Shown here in pieces: positions 24,452 through 32,679 of a stretch of DNA of 64,000 nt. The DNA is taken from assembly GCA_047495785.1 (NCBI GenBank), contig JBLDXI010000010.1, positions 2,666,001 to 2,730,000 on the forward strand, in the 5' to 3' direction. Positions within the stretch are counted from its first letter, which is position 1. The number at the start of each line of letters is the position of its first letter. The position numbers and the translations under genes are program-made. Under the pieces are notes generated by a model, which saw only the letters and a list, made by a program, of their open reading frames with translations, searched no databases and was not told where the DNA came from. The stretch comes from Lepidodermella squamata (Eukaryota; Gastrotricha).

Positions 24452-24523
24452 GGGCCTGTTCGGGAATTGAACCCGAGACCTCTCGCACCCGAAGCGAGAA
24501 TCATACCCCTAGACCAACGGGCC
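24452..24523 (-). tRNA. tRNA-Pro(CGG), unit 1
   Basis: Acceptor GGCCCGT against ACAGGCC leaves a C-A mismatch at pair 5-68; discriminator C; anticodon loop TTCGGGT. Confidence 0.95.
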
Positions 24524-24610
24524 TCAGCTAACAATTCTTCGGGGATTTCTTGCTCTTGAGGGCAGGTTGTTTGAAGTTTTGAAATAGCGCTCTTACGAAA
24601 AAAGTAATCC

Positions 24611-24683
24611 CGCCGAGACCCGGGATCGAACCAGGGACCTTTAGATCTTCAGTCTAACGCTCTCCCAACTGAGCTATCTCGGC
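24611..24683 (-). tRNA. tRNA-Phe(GAA), unit 1
   Basis: Acceptor GCCGAGA/TCTCGGC, anticodon loop CTGAAGA, G20 present. The discriminator is G, not the A73 usual for tRNA-Phe; the same holds in all nine units. Confidence 0.95.
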
Positions 24684-24888
24684 TTGTGTAATATGTGCTT
24701 CCAGGAGCGAGCTACAGCTTTGAAGGAACACGCCTCTTTCCGAGTTGTGTGCACACTGGCGTCGCAGAGGTCATTGACACTGCGCATGGCTAGCTTCTAG
24801 TCAAATGGCCTGAACTCAAGCGCACAAGGCATGAATGACGCTGCGAAATTGAAATGAAGGCGAACCCTGTCTACAAAACTAACGTCAA

Positions 24889-24960
24889 GGCCCGTTGGTC
24901 TAGGGGTATGATTCTCGCTTTGGGTGCGAGAGGTCTCGGGTTCAAATCCCGGACGGGCCC
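24889..24960 (+). tRNA. tRNA-Pro(TGG), unit 1
   Basis: Acceptor GGCCCGT/ACGGGCC, discriminator C, anticodon loop TTTGGGT. Confidence 0.97.
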
Positions 24961-25047
24961 GATCTTTTTGCTTGATTAGCGACATACGCTTCGCGAGCAC
25001 AGCTTTTCTGCCTGCGTATTGTTTCAGGCGGGGCAATGAATACAGCG

Positions 25048-25118
25048 GCATCGGTGGTTCAGTGGTAGAATTCTCGCCTGCCACGCGGGAGGCCCGGGTT
25101 CGATTCCCGGCCGATGCA
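25048..25118 (+). tRNA. tRNA-Gly(GCC), unit 1
   Basis: Acceptor GCATCGG/CCGATGC, discriminator A, anticodon loop CTGCCAC; 71 bases as usual for this isoacceptor. Confidence 0.97.
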
Positions 25119-25198
25119 ACGCACACAATTTTTGAGCTCTCTATTTTGAACGGCTTTCAAACCACTAAAGTAATACGTCAGCTACAATGCGTGTAATG

Positions 25199-25270
25199 TC
25201 CTTGGTAGTATAGTGGTTAGTATCCCCGCCTGTCACGCGGGAGACCAGGGTTCGATTCCCTGCCAAGGAG
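25199..25270 (+). tRNA. tRNA-Asp(GTC), second gene of unit 1
   Basis: Identical to the first Asp gene at 22599 but with different flanks; T6 follows at 25274. Confidence 0.97.
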
Positions 25271-25332
25271 AACCTTTTTTCGCTATTCGAAATTATAATC
25301 TATTTGGAGATCAAAGAAGCAAAAAGCGAAAT

Positions 25333-25405
25333 CGCCCGATGTGGGGCTCGAACCCACGACCCTGGGATTAAGAGTCCCATGCTCTACCGACTGAGCTAAC
25401 CGGGC
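25333..25405 (-). tRNA. tRNA-Lys(CTT), unit 1
   Basis: Acceptor GCCCGGT/ATCGGGC, discriminator G, anticodon loop CTCTTAA. Confidence 0.97.
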
Positions 25406-25479
25406 TGAGACAGTGTCATCTAATCCCAAATTTTGAGAAGTGCCAAAAGAATCTGTTGATACTATCTCTAAAAAAAATT

Positions 25480-25552
25480 CGAGGCTGCCAGGAGTCGAAC
25501 CTGGAATCTTCTGATCCGTAGTCAGACGCGTTGTCCATTGCGCCACAACCCC
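25480..25552 (-). tRNA. tRNA-Arg(ACG), unit 1
   Basis: Acceptor GGGGTTG/CAGCCTC with two G-U pairs, discriminator G, anticodon loop CTACGGA (A34). Confidence 0.96.
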
Positions 25553-25647
25553 GCTGTGCATTTCGATAATAGTTTTCCTCTTGTGGTCTCAGCTTATCCG
25601 TACTCGTACCAGGCATTTTCACCGCACTAGAGCTGTTCATCGTGACA

Positions 25648-25664
25648 GCTTCTGTGGCGCAATT

Positions 25665-25704
<40 letters not shown>

Positions 25705-25721
25705 GAGCCCACCCAGGAGCG
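25648..25721 (+). tRNA. tRNA-Asn(GTT), unit 1
   Basis: Acceptor GCTTCTG/CAGGAGC, discriminator G, anticodon loop CTGTTAA. Confidence 0.97.
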
Positions 25722-25810
25722 CAATTTTTATGTATCTGGGGCGGAAGAAATAAATGCACGAACTGAAACGCAATAGTTTTATTGAGTTGCACCAGTTGAC
25801 TAAAAATTAG

Positions 25811-25892
25811 TGGCAGCGGTGGGATTCGAACCCACGCCCCCGAAGAGACTGGCGCCTTAAACCAGCGCCTTAGACCGCTCGGCCACGCTACC
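25811..25892 (-). tRNA. tRNA-Leu(AAG), unit 1
   Basis: Acceptor GGTAGCG/CGCTGCC, discriminator A, anticodon AAG (A34). Pair 31-39 is T-G in units 1-3 and T-A in units 4-8. Confidence 0.97.
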
Positions 25893-25962
25893 TTGTTCAT
25901 GCTTAGACGCTTATTAAAAACATAGTTTAGCTAAAACTTAATGCAACGATGCAAAAGTTGTG

Positions 25963-26034
25963 TTCCCTGACCGGGAATCGAACCCGGGCCGCCGCGGTGA
26001 GAACGCGGAATCCTAACCACTAGACCATCAGGGA
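25963..26034 (-). tRNA. tRNA-Glu(CTC), unit 1
   Basis: Same body as Glu(TTC) except the anticodon region (TTCTCAC); discriminator A. Confidence 0.97.
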
Positions 26035-26210
26035 TTTGTGACATTGGAGTTCGCTAGGTCGCCGTTAAGCTGAGACTGCACAATAATTGTTGCCCGCGAT
26101 AAGTCGACTATTAGACACGCTGAGCTTTCCTCACAAAGAATATTGCGAAGCTTGGCAAGACAGGGTTTCAGCTGAAAAATAATGCAGTGAAGCTGTCACT
26201 ATTTCGTCAT

Positions 26211-26283
26211 GGTTCTGTGGTGTAGTGGTTTAGCACTCTGGACTTTGAATCCAGCGACCCGAGTTCGACTCTCGGCAGGACCT
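26211..26283 (+). tRNA. tRNA-Gln(TTG), unit 1
   Basis: Acceptor GGTTCTG/CAGGACC, discriminator T, anticodon loop CTTTGAA. Confidence 0.97.
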
Positions 26284-26358
26284 CAATTTGTTTTGCCTGC
26301 CATAACCCGGGACGAATATTTTCAATCTTGGGTTTATTACAACGAAAGGCTGTTGAAC

Positions 26359-26430
26359 GGCCTGTTGGTCTAGTGGTATGATTCTCGCTTAGGGTGCGAG
26401 AGGTCCCGGGTTCAATTCCCGGACAGGCCC
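26359..26430 (+). tRNA. tRNA-Pro(AGG), unit 1
   Basis: Acceptor GGCCTGT/ACAGGCC, discriminator C, anticodon loop TTAGGGT (A34). Confidence 0.97.
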
Positions 26431-26494
26431 TAGTTTTTTTCGCATCATCAGGATATGCACATGTCACGTAAGCTAGTCAGGCTAGTCTCGCGAT

Positions 26495-26567
26495 GACTCC
26501 GTAGCTCAATTGGCAGAGCGTCTGACTCCAGATCAGAAGGTTGCGTGTTCAAGTCACGTCGGGGTCA
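26495..26567 (+). tRNA. tRNA-Trp(CCA), unit 1
   Basis: Acceptor GACTCCG/CGGGGTC, discriminator A, anticodon loop CTCCAGA. Confidence 0.97.
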
Positions 26568-26634
26568 TAATTTTGAAATTATTTGGAGTAAATTTCTCAG
26601 CTTACAGCCTGCTTCAGGTCAGCTTAAATCATCT

Positions 26635-26708
26635 GGCCGCTTAGCTCAGTTGGTTAGAGCGTCGTGCTAATAACGCGAAGGTCGTGAGTTCGATCCTCCC
26701 AGTGGCCA
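26635..26708 (+). tRNA. tRNA-Ile(AAT), unit 1
   Basis: Acceptor GGCCGCT/AGTGGCC, discriminator A, anticodon loop CTAATAA (A34). T-stem GTGAG/CTCCC has a T-C mismatch at 50-64. Confidence 0.96.
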
Positions 26709-26779
26709 CTCATTTTTTGGCTTTCTCGCCGTTCTCTCAACAAGACGAAAAGATATTGCGGAGTAACATCGCCACCAAA

Positions 26780-26865
26780 CCCGCGATAGCTCAGCTGGTA
26801 GAGCGGAGGACTGTAGATGCAACGCAGCTATCCTTAGGTCGGTGGTTCAAGTCCGCCTCGCGGGA
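26780..26865 (+). tRNA. tRNA-Tyr(GTA) with intron, unit 1
   Basis: Acceptor CCCGCGA/TCGCGGG, discriminator A. A 13-base intron (26817-26829) follows the base 3' of anticodon GTA, the usual eukaryotic position; it is the only tRNA intron in the unit. Confidence 0.97.
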
Positions 26866-26939
26866 GTTGACAGCTTTTTGAGTTAAAAATTGTGTGTAAT
26901 TGTTTTGCTGAGAGCTCTCGTCCATGTTGTGATGCAACA

Positions 26940-27021
26940 GTCGCTATGCCCGAGTGGTTAAGGGGTCTGACTCGAAATCAGATGCGGTTTCCGCGCGTAG
27001 GTTCGAATCCTACTGGCGACG
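26940..27021 (+). tRNA. tRNA-Ser(CGA), unit 2
   Basis: Copy of the gene at 22421. Confidence 0.96.
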
Positions 27022-27117
27022 CTCAGTTTTTGGCTGCTGTAGCAGGGAGTAAGCTAGCTATTCAAACTACTACAATGACCTTAAACATCGTCTGACCATG
27101 ACTGACGCGCATGCAAG

Positions 27118-27189
27118 TCCTTGGTAGTATAGTGGTTAGTATCCCCGCCTGTCACGCGGGAGACCAGGGTTCGATTCCCTGCCAAGGAG
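27118..27189 (+). tRNA. tRNA-Asp(GTC) first, unit 2
   Basis: Copy of the gene at 22599. Confidence 0.96.
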
Positions 27190-27248
27190 CATTAATTTAT
27201 TTTGCAGAATAAAATGCCTGCATTTAAATGTTGCTGCAAAATTATTAT

Positions 27249-27330
27249 CGACGCAGAAGGGATTCGAACCCTCGCGGGCAGAGCCCAATGGATTAGCAGT
27301 CCATCGCCTTAACCACTCGGCCACCGCGTC
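27249..27330 (-). tRNA. tRNA-Ser(GCT), unit 2
   Basis: Copy of the gene at 22730. Confidence 0.96.
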
Positions 27331-27436
27331 CATAACAATTGCAGGGTGCGTGGCGATCATTGAGCTGGCCTAGATTTAACTATAGGTTTAAGTTACAAGA
27401 GCCCGCTACTCGAAATATCGCCTAACCGCGAAATCA

Positions 27437-27508
27437 GCCACGGTAGTATAGTGGTTAGTATTCCTCGTTGTGGCCGAGGTGACCCTGGTTCGACTCCAGG
27501 CCGTGGCA
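27437..27508 (+). tRNA. tRNA-His(GTG), unit 2
   Basis: Copy of the gene at 22918. Confidence 0.96.
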
Positions 27509-27606
27509 GAGTCACACAGAACTCGAGACAGTGGCAGGCGGTTCAATTTTTTTGAATTTATTGACAGTTAAAAGCTAGTTTTTTGTATAGCCAAAAAGCT
27601 TACAGC

Positions 27607-27679
27607 TGATTCGGGCCGGGATTGAACCGGCGACCTTCTGCGTGTTAGGCAGATGTGATAACCACTACACCACCGAACC
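27607..27679 (-). tRNA. tRNA-Val(AAC), unit 2
   Basis: Copy of the gene at 23088; 5' flank has CATG instead of CGTG. Confidence 0.96.
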
Positions 27680-27755
27680 GCTCATGAAAGTACTATCAAT
27701 TTGCGGCTTATTGTCAGCTCTATGTCAGCCAGCAATAAGACATGAAAAAGTGTAA

Positions 27756-27839
27756 TGTCAGAAGTGGGATTCGAACCCACGCCAGTAGAAACTGACTGCG
27801 ACCTGAACGCAGCGCCTTGGACCGCTCGGCCATCCTGAC
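27756..27839 (-). tRNA. tRNA-Leu(CAG), unit 2
   Basis: Copy of the gene at 23237, but its 5' flank is the replaced spacer. Confidence 0.96.
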
Positions 27840-27988
27840 GTGCCGAAAGCGGAATGCTGTAGTCTTCCTGCCCATGTTCAAAGTAGTATTTCAACCTACA
27901 CTGCAACGCATTGATGGCTGAGCCAAGCGACGAGAAAACGTTCGGCTGAAACCATCTTCAGATCAACGACGAAATGTATCGTATGCAA
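27840..27988. other. replaced spacer in unit 2
   Basis: 149 bp between Leu-CAG and Ser-AGA, unlike the 167-bp spacer in every other unit. The change begins at the tRNA-Leu end and stops a few bases before tRNA-Ser. Confidence 0.9.
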
Positions 27989-28070
27989 GTCGCTATGCCC
28001 GAGTGGTTAAGGGGTCTGACTAGAAATCAGATGCGGTCTCCGCGCGTAGGTTCAAATCCTACTGGCGACG
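27989..28070 (+). tRNA. tRNA-Ser(AGA), unit 2
   Basis: Copy of the gene at 23488 with a different 5' flank. Confidence 0.96.
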
Positions 28071-28160
28071 AGTTATTTTGCTTTTGCTTTTGTTTCGCGT
28101 TGGGCTCACAAGCATTCCAACAAAGCAATACTCGTTTCCCAGCCGCTATACTTCTTAACG

Positions 28161-28233
28161 GGCGCTGTGGCGAAATGGCTATCGCGTCGGACTTCGGATC
28201 CGAAGATTGTGGGTTCGAGTCCCATCAGCGTCA
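28161..28233 (+). tRNA. tRNA-Arg(TCG), unit 2
   Basis: Copy of the gene at 23660; discriminator A. Confidence 0.96.
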
Positions 28234-28333
28234 ACTAATTTTGCACCAGGTGAGGGCGGGCGGCTTATTGCCGCTTGAAAATCAGCAGCGTCGAAATCTT
28301 CTCCAGCTCTATAAACAGCCGCCACCAACATGG

Positions 28334-28406
28334 GCCTTCCTAGCTCAGTCGGTAGAGCATGTGACTTTTAATCACAGGGTCGGGGGTTCGAGTCCCCCGG
28401 AGGGCG
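28334..28406 (+). tRNA. tRNA-Lys(TTT), unit 2
   Basis: Copy of the gene at 23833. Confidence 0.96.
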
Positions 28407-28481
28407 CAACCTTTTAAAAGGCAATTAGCTCGACGCCGTCTGTTTTCATCATGTAGCTATCAATCGGCAAGTTACTACCAC

Positions 28482-28554
28482 GGGGGATTAGCTCAAATGG
28501 TAGAGCGCTCGCTTAGCATGCGAGAGGTAACGGGATCGACGCCCGTATCCTCCA
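28482..28554 (+). tRNA. tRNA-Ala(AGC), unit 2
   Basis: Copy of the gene at 23981. Confidence 0.96.
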
Positions 28555-28632
28555 ATTTTTCTCGCAAAATTTCATAACCTGGCTAGGCTTCTCTACGCGA
28601 ATAGTGCCACTGCTGCAGAAATACCCAGCCTC

Positions 28633-28704
28633 GGCTCAGTAGCTTAGTGGTAGAGCGTCTGCCTAGTAAGCAGAAGATCGAGGGTTCGATCCCCCCCTGA
28701 GCCT
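28633..28704 (+). tRNA. tRNA-Thr(AGT), unit 2
   Basis: Copy of the gene at 24132. Confidence 0.96.
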
Positions 28705-28783
28705 TGCTTAACTTTATGCGATCAGTTCTTGTTTTTGGCATAAAAAGCTTACCAACCGACATTATTGCGAAGATAAAAAAACT

Positions 28784-28855
28784 TTCCCTGACCGGGAATC
28801 GAACCCGGGCCGCCGCGGTGAAAGCGCGGAATCCTAACCACTAGACCATCAGGGA
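28784..28855 (-). tRNA. tRNA-Glu(TTC), unit 2
   Basis: Copy of the gene at 24283. Confidence 0.96.
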
Positions 28856-28952
28856 GCTGCTTATTCGTAAGAGCTGCGGCATCAGAGCAACAGGAAAATT
28901 ATGACAAAAGCTGTACACTATGCAATTGGATGTCCTGAATTCAAAAAAGTAT

Positions 28953-29024
28953 GGGCCTGTTCGGGAATTGAACCCGAGACCTCTCGCACCCGAAGCGAGA
29001 ATCATACCCCTAGACCAACGGGCC
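28953..29024 (-). tRNA. tRNA-Pro(CGG), unit 2
   Basis: Copy of the gene at 24452, acceptor mismatch kept. Confidence 0.95.
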
Positions 29025-29111
29025 TCAGCTAACAATTCTTCGGGGATTTCTTGCTCTTGAGGGCAGGTTGTTTGAAGTTTTGAAATAGCGCTCTTACGAA
29101 AAAAGTAATCC

Positions 29112-29184
29112 CGCCGAGACCCGGGATCGAACCAGGGACCTTTAGATCTTCAGTCTAACGCTCTCCCAACTGAGCTATCTCGGC
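29112..29184 (-). tRNA. tRNA-Phe(GAA), unit 2
   Basis: Copy of the gene at 24611, discriminator G. Confidence 0.95.
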
Positions 29185-29389
29185 TTGTGTAATATGTGCT
29201 TCCAGGAGCGAGCTACAGCTTTGAAGGAACACGCCTCTTTCCGAGTTGTGTGCACACTGGCGTCGCAGAGGTCATTGACACTGCGCATGGCTAGCTTCTA
29301 GTCAAATGGCCTGAACTCAAGCGCACAAGGCATGAATGACGCTGCGAAATTGAAATGAAGGCGAACCCTGTCTACAAAACTAACGTCAA

Positions 29390-29461
29390 GGCCCGTTGGT
29401 CTAGGGGTATGATTCTCGCTTTGGGTGCGAGAGGTCTCGGGTTCAAATCCCGGACGGGCCC
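29390..29461 (+). tRNA. tRNA-Pro(TGG), unit 2
   Basis: Copy of the gene at 24889. Confidence 0.96.
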
Positions 29462-29548
29462 GATCTTTTTGCTTGATTAGCGACATACGCTTCGCGAGCA
29501 CAGCTTTTCTGCCTGCGTATTGTTTCAGGCGGGGCAATGAATACAGCG

Positions 29549-29619
29549 GCATCGGTGGTTCAGTGGTAGAATTCTCGCCTGCCACGCGGGAGGCCCGGGT
29601 TCGATTCCCGGCCGATGCA
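29549..29619 (+). tRNA. tRNA-Gly(GCC), unit 2
   Basis: Copy of the gene at 25048. Confidence 0.96.
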
Positions 29620-29699
29620 ACGCACACAATTTTTGAGCTCTCTATTTTGAACGGCTTTCAAACCACTAAAGTAATACGTCAGCTACAATGCGTGTAATG

Positions 29700-29771
29700 T
29701 CCTTGGTAGTATAGTGGTTAGTATCCCCGCCTGTCACGCGGGAGACCAGGGTTCGATTCCCTGCCAAGGAG
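29700..29771 (+). tRNA. tRNA-Asp(GTC) second, unit 2
   Basis: Copy of the gene at 25199. Confidence 0.96.
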
Positions 29772-29833
29772 AACCTTTTTTCGCTATTCGAAATTATAAT
29801 CTATTTGGAGATCAAAGAAGCAAAAAGCGAAAT

Positions 29834-29906
29834 CGCCCGATGTGGGGCTCGAACCCACGACCCTGGGATTAAGAGTCCCATGCTCTACCGACTGAGCTAA
29901 CCGGGC
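29834..29906 (-). tRNA. tRNA-Lys(CTT), unit 2
   Basis: Copy of the gene at 25333. Confidence 0.96.
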
Positions 29907-29980
29907 TGAGACAGTGTCATCTAATCCCAAATTTTGAGAAGTGCCAAAAGAATCTGTTGATACTATCTCTAAAAAAAATT

Positions 29981-30053
29981 CGAGGCTGCCAGGAGTCGAA
30001 CCTGGAATCTTCTGATCCGTAGTCAGACGCGTTGTCCATTGCGCCACAACCCC
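29981..30053 (-). tRNA. tRNA-Arg(ACG), unit 2
   Basis: Copy of the gene at 25480. Confidence 0.96.
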
Positions 30054-30148
30054 GCTGTGCATTTCGATAATAGTTTTCCTCTTGTGGTCTCAGCTTATCA
30101 GTACTCGTACCAGGCATTTTCACCGCACTAGAGCTGTTCATCGTGACA

Positions 30149-30165
30149 GCTTCTGTGGCGCAATT

Positions 30166-30205
<40 letters not shown>

Positions 30206-30222
30206 GAGCCCACCCAGGAGCG
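30149..30222 (+). tRNA. tRNA-Asn(GTT), unit 2
   Basis: Copy of the gene at 25648. Confidence 0.96.
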
Positions 30223-30311
30223 CAATTTTTATGTATCTGGGGCGGAAGAAATAAATGCACGAACTGAAACGCAATAGTTTTATTGAGTTGCACCAGTTGA
30301 CTAAAAATTAG

Positions 30312-30393
30312 TGGCAGCGGTGGGATTCGAACCCACGCCCCCGAAGAGACTGGCGCCTTAAACCAGCGCCTTAGACCGCTCGGCCACGCTACC
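30312..30393 (-). tRNA. tRNA-Leu(AAG), unit 2
   Basis: Copy of the gene at 25811. Confidence 0.96.
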
Positions 30394-30463
30394 TTGTTCA
30401 TGCTTAGACGCTTATTAAAAACATAGTTTAGCTAAAACTTAATGCAACGATGCAAAAGTTGTG

Positions 30464-30535
30464 TTCCCTGACCGGGAATCGAACCCGGGCCGCCGCGGTG
30501 AGAACGCGGAATCCTAACCACTAGACCATCAGGGA
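30464..30535 (-). tRNA. tRNA-Glu(CTC), unit 2
   Basis: Copy of the gene at 25963. Confidence 0.96.
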
Positions 30536-30711
30536 TTTGTGACATTGGAGTTCGCTAGGTCGCCGTTAAGCTGAGACTGCACAATAATTGTTGCCCGCGA
30601 TAAGTCGACTATTAGACACGCTGAGCTTTCCTCACAAAGAATATTGCGAAGCTTGGCAAGACAGGGTTTCAGCTGAAAAATAATGCAGTGAAGCTGTCAC
30701 TATTTCGTCAT

Positions 30712-30784
30712 GGTTCTGTGGTGTAGTGGTTTAGCACTCTGGACTTTGAATCCAGCGACCCGAGTTCGACTCTCGGCAGGACCT
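30712..30784 (+). tRNA. tRNA-Gln(TTG), unit 2
   Basis: Copy of the gene at 26211. Confidence 0.96.
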
Positions 30785-30859
30785 CAATTTGTTTTGCCTG
30801 CCATAACCCGGGACGAATATTTTCAATCTTGGGTTTATTACAACGAAAGGCTGTTGAAC

Positions 30860-30931
30860 GGCCTGTTGGTCTAGTGGTATGATTCTCGCTTAGGGTGCGA
30901 GAGGTCCCGGGTTCAATTCCCGGACAGGCCC
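30860..30931 (+). tRNA. tRNA-Pro(AGG), unit 2
   Basis: Copy of the gene at 26359. Confidence 0.96.
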
Positions 30932-30995
30932 TAGTTTTTTTCGCATCATCAGGATATGCACATGTCACGTAAGCTAGTCAGGCTAGTCTCGCGAT

Positions 30996-31068
30996 GACTC
31001 CGTAGCTCAATTGGCAGAGCGTCTGACTCCAGATCAGAAGGTTGCGTGTTCAAGTCACGTCGGGGTCA
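30996..31068 (+). tRNA. tRNA-Trp(CCA), unit 2
   Basis: Copy of the gene at 26495. Confidence 0.96.
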
Positions 31069-31135
31069 TAATTTTGAAATTATTTGGAGTAAATTTCTCA
31101 GCTTACAGCCTGCTTCAGGTCAGCTTAAATCATCT

Positions 31136-31209
31136 GGCCGCTTAGCTCAGTTGGTTAGAGCGTCGTGCTAATAACGCGAAGGTCGTGAGTTCGATCCTCC
31201 CAGTGGCCA
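31136..31209 (+). tRNA. tRNA-Ile(AAT), unit 2
   Basis: Copy of the gene at 26635. Confidence 0.96.
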
Positions 31210-31280
31210 CTCATTTTTTGGCTTTCTCGCCGTTCTCTCAACAAGACGAAAAGATATTGCGGAGTAACATCGCCACCAAA

Positions 31281-31366
31281 CCCGCGATAGCTCAGCTGGT
31301 AGAGCGGAGGACTGTAGATGCAACGCAGCTATCCTTAGGTCGGTGGTTCAAGTCCGCCTCGCGGGA
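31281..31366 (+). tRNA. tRNA-Tyr(GTA), unit 2
   Basis: Copy of the gene at 26780, intron included. Confidence 0.96.
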
Positions 31367-31440
31367 GTTGACAGCTTTTTGAGTTAAAAATTGTGTGTAA
31401 TTGTTTTGCTGAGAGCTCTCGTCCATGTTGTGATGCAACA

Positions 31441-31522
31441 GTCGCTATGCCCGAGTGGTTAAGGGGTCTGACTCGAAATCAGATGCGGTTTCCGCGCGTA
31501 GGTTCGAATCCTACTGGCGACG
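31441..31522 (+). tRNA. tRNA-Ser(CGA), unit 3
   Basis: Copy of the gene at 22421. Confidence 0.96.
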
Positions 31523-31618
31523 CTCAGTTTTTGGCTGCTGTAGCAGGGAGTAAGCTAGCTATTCAAACTACTACAATGACCTTAAACATCGTCTGACCAT
31601 GACTGACGCGCATGCAAG

Positions 31619-31690
31619 TCCTTGGTAGTATAGTGGTTAGTATCCCCGCCTGTCACGCGGGAGACCAGGGTTCGATTCCCTGCCAAGGAG
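31619..31690 (+). tRNA. tRNA-Asp(GTC) first, unit 3
   Basis: Copy of the gene at 22599. Confidence 0.96.
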
Positions 31691-31749
31691 CATTAATTTA
31701 TTTTGCAGAATAAAATGCCTGCATTTAAATGTTGCTGCAAAATTATTAT

Positions 31750-31831
31750 CGACGCAGAAGGGATTCGAACCCTCGCGGGCAGAGCCCAATGGATTAGCAG
31801 TCCATCGCCTTAACCACTCGGCCACCGCGTC
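31750..31831 (-). tRNA. tRNA-Ser(GCT), unit 3
   Basis: Copy of the gene at 22730. Confidence 0.96.
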
Positions 31832-31937
31832 CATAACAATTGCAGGGTGCGTGGCGATCATTGAGCTGGCCTAGATTTAACTATAGGTTTAAGTTACAAG
31901 AGCCCGCTACTCGAAATATCGCCTAACCGCGAAATCA

Positions 31938-32009
31938 GCCACGGTAGTATAGTGGTTAGTATTCCTCGTTGTGGCCGAGGTGACCCTGGTTCGACTCCAG
32001 GCCGTGGCA
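31938..32009 (+). tRNA. tRNA-His(GTG), unit 3
   Basis: Copy of the gene at 22918. Confidence 0.96.
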
Positions 32010-32107
32010 GAGTCACACAGAACTCGAGACAGTGGCAGGCGGTTCAATTTTTTTGAATTTATTGACAGTTAAAAGCTAGTTTTTTGTATAGCCAAAAAGC
32101 TTACAGC

Positions 32108-32180
32108 TGATTCGGGCCGGGATTGAACCGGCGACCTTCTGCGTGTTAGGCAGATGTGATAACCACTACACCACCGAACC
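32108..32180 (-). tRNA. tRNA-Val(AAC), unit 3
   Basis: Copy of the gene at 23088. Confidence 0.96.
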
Positions 32181-32256
32181 GCTCGTGAAAGTACTATCAA
32201 TTTGCGGCTTATTGTCAGCTCTATGTCAGCCAGCAATAAGACATGAAAAAGTGTAA

Positions 32257-32340
32257 TGTCAGAAGTGGGATTCGAACCCACGCCAGTAGAAACTGACTGC
32301 GACCTGAACGCAGCGCCTTGGACCGCTCGGCCATCCTGAC
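32257..32340 (-). tRNA. tRNA-Leu(CAG), unit 3
   Basis: Copy of the gene at 23237. Confidence 0.96.
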
Positions 32341-32507
32341 TGACGGAGCGAGGTGAGTGCAACTGGCTGAATTTTTATCTCGAACGCGGCTGCGGCGAGT
32401 CTCGAGTGAAGCAAGCAATGTTTTATTCGATCAAAAAAGCAAACTAGCACCGGCCACCGGCTTTGGTCTCGAGTGAAGCTAGACGGAAAGCGGAAAGAAG
32501 CCGCCAA

Positions 32508-32589
32508 GTCGCTATGCCCGAGTGGTTAAGGGGTCTGACTAGAAATCAGATGCGGTTTCCGCGCGTAGGTTCGAATCCTACTGGCGACG
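32508..32589 (+). tRNA. tRNA-Ser(AGA), unit 3, converted 3' half
   Basis: Anticodon AGA, but T at 32557 and G at 32573 are the Ser(CGA)-type bases, while both flanks remain those of Ser(AGA). This is a gene-conversion tract of at least 17 bp, at most 48 bp. Confidence 0.95.
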
Positions 32590-32679
32590 AGTTATTTTGC
32601 TTTTGCTTTTGTTTCGCGTTGGGCTCACAAGCATTCCAACAAAGCAATACTCGTTTCCCAGCCGCTATACTTCTTAACG

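Larger units (their letters stand above)
22380..26898 (+). repeat. array unit 1 (4519 bp)
   Basis: First unit, with the standard 27 genes. Its left edge is the array boundary; it has G at position 73 of tRNA-Arg(TCG), as only unit 8 also does. Confidence 0.95.
26899..31399 (+). repeat. array unit 2 (4501 bp)
   Basis: Standard gene content. The 167-bp spacer between Leu-CAG and Ser-AGA is replaced by an unrelated 149-bp spacer (27840-27988). Confidence 0.95.

Noticed and set aside
24797-25126. Recurrent 109-codon minus-strand frame and the other 60-100-codon frames in the array
   Set aside because: All overlap tRNA genes on one or both strands; this type of spurious peptide is a known source of false hypothetical proteins.
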